Positions 61,104-64,000 of a stretch of 64,000 nt of DNA are shown one piece after another. A model generated the notes under the pieces. That model made no database searches and was not told the DNA's origin. It saw only the letters and a program-made list of their open reading frames with translations. The stretch covers positions 1 through 64,000 of the forward strand of contig NZ_MIET01000012.1 of assembly GCF_003590335.1 (NCBI RefSeq). The letters run 5' to 3'. Position 1 is the first letter of the stretch. Each line of letters begins with the position of its first letter. Both the position numbers and the translations under genes were made by a program. This DNA is from Pseudoalteromonas sp. MSK9-3 (lineage in GTDB: Bacteria; Pseudomonadota; Gammaproteobacteria; Enterobacterales; Alteromonadaceae).

Positions 61104-63710
61104 TTGAAAATAAGTACAACAATAATCAGTATCGCTTTGTTACTTTCTTGTAGTATCTCAAAAGCATTGGATTTACCGTGGCAGGTTTTTCGTAATAATA
61201 GCGCGGTGATGTTAATTATAGACCCTAATTCAGGGCAAATTACGGCTGCAAATAACGCCGCTACTGAGTTTTATGGTTATGCAGAAAGTGAACTACTGAC
61301 ACTGCGAATTCAAGATATCAATCAGTTTACAGCAGAGCAAGTTGCGATTGAGCGCAAAAATGCGGTAGCCGAAGGGCGTAACTATTTCATTTTTCGTCAT
61401 CAATTAGCTGACCAATCTATTCGTACAGTAAGTGTACACTCAGTGCCTTTTCGCGATAAAAATAACGAGATTCAATTATTTTCAATTGTTCACGATATTA
61501 GTGAGCAACGATTTTTACAACAATCACTGTGGCATTATCAGGCTAATTTAGAGCAGCAAGTTGCGCTACAAACACAAGAAATTAAGCAAGTTAACCAATC
61601 GCAAACCTTATTATTCAGTGTAGCTATTGTGGTCTTGTGCGCTGCAACATTGGTGTTGGGGGTATTTTTAATGCGGTTACGCCGTGCTAAAAAACGTTCG
61701 GAGTCTCAAGGGGCAAGATTAAGCGCTATTTTTGATGCGATTGGAGATTACTTAATTTTTACCAATGATAATGGCAATATTTTATCGGCTAATTCACGGG
61801 TGAGTGATGACTTCACGTTTACACAAGGTGCACTGAACGAGTCAATCACTCAGTTATTTTCTGGGATAGGATGTTTGCCTGATGCACCCTATGCGAACAG
61901 AGAGTGCCAAGTAAAAGTGAAGGGCCAGTTTCGTTCTTTCAACGTGACTAAAAATGATGTAAGAGATGGTAAAAATCAGCGTTTAGGTTTCATTTACGTA
62001 CTGCAAGATATTACGGTGCGTTTAGAAAATGAGCGTGAGCAACGTTTAGCCAGCACGGTGTTTTCAACAACCAGTGAAGGCGTATTGGTATCTGATAAAG
62101 ATAATAAAATTCAGATGGTGAATCGTGCTTTTAGCCAAATAACAGGGTATCGCCAAGAAGAGGTGCTCGGGGAGTCACCCGCTTTATTTAATTCTGGCAG
62201 ACATGGCCCAACTTTTTTTAGTCAGCTTTACAGCGATTTACACGAACATGGGCATTGGGAAGGAGAAATTTGGAATCGGCGTAAAAGCGGAGAAGTTTAT
62301 CCGAGTTGGTTGCAAGTGTCAGCGGTGTTTGATGATGAGCAGAATATTGAAATGTATGTCGCATTATTTAACGACATCACCTCGCGGAAAAATCATGAAC
62401 AAATGATGTGGCAGCAGGCTAATTTTGACACGTTAACGGGCCTTGCTAACCGGTTACACTTTCACGAACAATTTGATCATACGCTCGAACGAGCCAAAAC
62501 ACACGCTAGCCGATTGGCGATTTGCTTCATTGATTTAGACAGATTTAAAGCAGTAAACGATACACTCGGCCATCATATTGGTGATTTGTTGTTAATCGAG
62601 GCAGCACAGCGCTTAAAAGAGTGTACGCGCAGCTCTGACATTGTTGCTCGACTGGGTGGGGATGAATTTGCACTTTTACTACCTGATATTGATACGATTA
62701 GTGATATAGAAAAAATAGCCAATAAAGTGCTACAACAATTATCGGCCCCGTTTGAACTTGAGGGCCATGAAACTTTTGTATCCGGCAGTATGGGCATTAC
62801 CTTTTTTCCTGATGATGGGAATGATAGAAAGGCATTATTACGTAATGCAGACAGTGCAATGTATAAAGCCAAAGAGCATGGCCGTAACTGTTATCAGTTT
62901 TATACTGCAGCGATGCACGAACATGCACAGGCTCGGCGCCAATTAGAAGGGGCATTGCATAAAGCGCTTTCTAATCAGGAATTCAGTATTTTTTATCAAC
63001 CTATTATCAGTGTGGATGGTCAGCATATTGGTTCAGAGGCGTTATTACGCTGGCATAACAAAGAGCTAGGGAGTGTTCCTCCTGATAAGTTCATCCCCAT
63101 TTGTGAAGAACTTGGCTTGATTATCACTATAGGGGAGTGGGTGTTATATCAAGCTTGCTCACAAGCGAAAGCTTGGTGTGACCGCATTCAGCAATCATTT
63201 TTTGTGACGGTGAACGTATCGAGTATTCAGTTTCAGCGTGCCGACATGGCGCAGGTGATAGGTCGAGTACTGCAAGAGACAGGGTTAGCGAGTCACTGTT
63301 TAACCATAGAGATCACAGAAACCGTGTTAGCAGATAACTCACAGAATATTTTACACCAGCTTAAGACGTTGCGTGCTATGGGAGTTGAACTGGCTATTGA
63401 TGACTTTGGTACAGGGTATTCGTCTTTGAGTTATTTAAAACGTTTTCCGTTGTCGAAATTGAAAATCGATCGTGCATTTATCCGAGACTTGCCTGATGAC
63501 CTAGAAGACAGGGCATTGGTCAAAGCGATTATTTCAATGGCCGGTAATTTAAATCTCACAGTGGTGGCAGAAGGCGTTGAAACACAACCTCAGCTAGATT
63601 TTTTGCGAACTTTACAGTGTGATTATAGCCAAGGCTATTTGCACAGTAAGCCGATCCCAGCACTAGAATTTGAGGATTGGCTGACTGAACACGTTGTTGA
63701 GTCACCTTAG
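61104..63710 (+). CDS. PAS-PAS-PAS-GGDEF-EAL c-di-GMP signalling protein
   Basis: The 868-residue protein has a signal or anchor helix (residues 1-20), a first PAS fold (about 30-140) and a membrane helix (about 172-195). Two more PAS folds (about 215-310 and 320-430) are followed by GGDEF near 518 with an I-site RSSD five residues before it, and an EAL domain (SEALLRWHN near 645, DDFGTGYSSLSYLKRFP). Both catalytic motifs look intact, so it may act as cyclase, phosphodiesterase or both. The first PAS lies outside the membrane. I prefer the TTG at 61104, which gives MKISTTIISIALLLS; the frame is open back to 61083. Confidence 0.88.
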   Translation: MKISTTIISIALLLSCSISKALDLPWQVFRNNSAVMLIIDPNSGQITAANNAATEFYGYAESELLTLRIQDINQFTAEQVAIERKNAVAEGRNYFIFRHQLADQSIRTVSVHSVPFRDKNNEIQLFSIVHDISEQRFLQQSLWHYQANLEQQVALQTQEIKQVNQSQTLLFSVAIVVLCAATLVLGVFLMRLRRAKKRSESQGARLSAIFDAIGDYLIFTNDNGNILSANSRVSDDFTFTQGALNESITQLFSGIGCLPDAPYANRECQVKVKGQFRSFNVTKNDVRDGKNQRLGFIYVLQDITVRLENEREQRLASTVFSTTSEGVLVSDKDNKIQMVNRAFSQITGYRQEEVLGESPALFNSGRHGPTFFSQLYSDLHEHGHWEGEIWNRRKSGEVYPSWLQVSAVFDDEQNIEMYVALFNDITSRKNHEQMMWQQANFDTLTGLANRLHFHEQFDHTLERAKTHASRLAICFIDLDRFKAVNDTLGHHIGDLLLIEAAQRLKECTRSSDIVARLGGDEFALLLPDIDTISDIEKIANKVLQQLSAPFELEGHETFVSGSMGITFFPDDGNDRKALLRNADSAMYKAKEHGRNCYQFYTAAMHEHAQARRQLEGALHKALSNQEFSIFYQPIISVDGQHIGSEALLRWHNKELGSVPPDKFIPICEELGLIITIGEWVLYQACSQAKAWCDRIQQSFFVTVNVSSIQFQRADMAQVIGRVLQETGLASHCLTIEITETVLADNSQNILHQLKTLRAMGVELAIDDFGTGYSSLSYLKRFPLSKLKIDRAFIRDLPDDLEDRALVKAIISMAGNLNLTVVAEGVETQPQLDFLRTLQCDYSQGYLHSKPIPALEFEDWLTEHVVESP

Positions 63711-64000
63711 TGTATATCGCTCAGTGTCTGTGATTTACAATAGAGAGGCTGACTTTCACAAAGTAGGGTTAAAGCGTGTTGCGCCCGTTGGTGTCCTTGC
63801 AGTGCAGCCTTTTGGTACCAGTAATACGCTTGTGTAAGGTTTATGGTGGTTCCTTCACCGAGCTCAAACATTCCTGCCAAGTTGTATTGCGCCCATGCAT
63901 CACCGGCTTTGGCGGCAGTGTTAAACGCAGCCAGTGCGAGGGTAAAATCTTTTTGCTGATATAAGCGGATCCCTTCGTTATTGTGCACAGTTAGGCCAAT
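63707..64000 (-). CDS. Sel1-repeat protein, 5' end outside window
   Basis: The frame is open from the window edge (at least 97 residues seen). It holds a TPR/Sel1-like repeat: LYQQKDFTLALAAFNTAAKAGDAWAQYNLAGMFELGEG followed by QAYYWYQKAALQGHQRAQHALTLL. Such repeats are protein-binding scaffolds, often in envelope proteins. The start is not in the window; a GTG at 63988 is possible but the upstream codons remain open. Its end overlaps the GGDEF/EAL gene by four bases, tail to tail. Confidence 0.7.
   Translation of the reverse strand: MGLTVHNNEGIRLYQQKDFTLALAAFNTAAKAGDAWAQYNLAGMFELGEGTTINLTQAYYWYQKAALQGHQRAQHALTLLCESQPLYCKSQTLSDIH

Noticed and set aside
1-64000. CRISPR array, prophage, integron, toxin-antitoxin or defence island
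   Set aside because: No regularly spaced repeats, phage structural genes, attC-like arrays or defence families were found. The only mobile trace is the IS630 end at the left edge.

Overview
The window looks like chromosomal DNA of a marine gammaproteobacterium of the Alteromonadales, most likely Pseudoalteromonas. This is inferred from the moderately AT-rich composition, the protein sequences and the gene order: folM-folE-folX; lptM-lysA-dapF-DUF484-xerC-yigB facing cyaY; hemC-hemDX-hemY with a HemD/HemX fusion; and a large secreted subtilase with a GlyGly-CTERM tail. No database search could be run, so family names rest on recognised motifs and context.

Left end (1-3.9 kb): the C-terminal end of an IS630-type transposase, a small palindromic repeat family, a short membrane protein, two tandem six-cysteine lipoproteins, and an iron-regulated unit in which a FagA-like gene precedes fumC. 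A Fur-box-like core lies at the centre of a near-perfect 51-bp palindrome just upstream of the FagA-like start codon, next to an unannotated 59-codon gene.

4-18.5 kb: a DUF938 methyltransferase, a DUF482 GNAT-like protein, a MASE1/CHASE hybrid kinase, two tRNA-Ser genes (GCT and TGA), a lipid kinase, an EamA exporter divergent from a MocR-type regulator with a palindromic operator candidate, a DUF2884 protein, a PA3496-like protein, glutathione peroxidase, a LysR regulator divergent from a YqhD-type aldehyde reductase, and convergent cytochrome b561 and cytochrome c'.

18.5-33 kb: the secreted subtilase, a DUF2721 protein with a thioredoxin-like lipoprotein that lacks the second cysteine, a YqaA-type protein, the tetrahydromonapterin genes folM-folE-folX, an S9 peptidase, nadE, a YceH protein and a second large hybrid kinase.

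33-46 kb: an Ntn-type acylase, a diguanylate cyclase, two metallo-beta-lactamase-fold hydrolases, a second EamA protein, a MAPEG protein, a BlaI/M56 pair with two TACAnnTGTA operators, a pseudouridine synthase, a glycosyltransferase, an RmlD-like reductase and a POT peptide transporter.

46-64 kb: mostly housekeeping genes: yigB-type HAD phosphatase, xerC, DUF484, dapF, lysA and lptM on the minus strand; cyaY, an esterase, a DUF2914 protein, hemC, hemDX, hemY and add on the plus strand; then a CBS protein, fre, ubiD, a GGDEF/EAL protein whose first PAS domain appears to be periplasmic, and a Sel1-repeat gene cut by the window edge.

I see no phage, CRISPR array, defence island or biosynthetic cluster. 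The most unusual signals are the Fur palindrome that also hides the ribosome binding site of the FagA-like gene, the small genes at 3686-3865 and 9133-9264, the BlaI/M56-TonB system with its operators, and the tandem six-cysteine lipoproteins.
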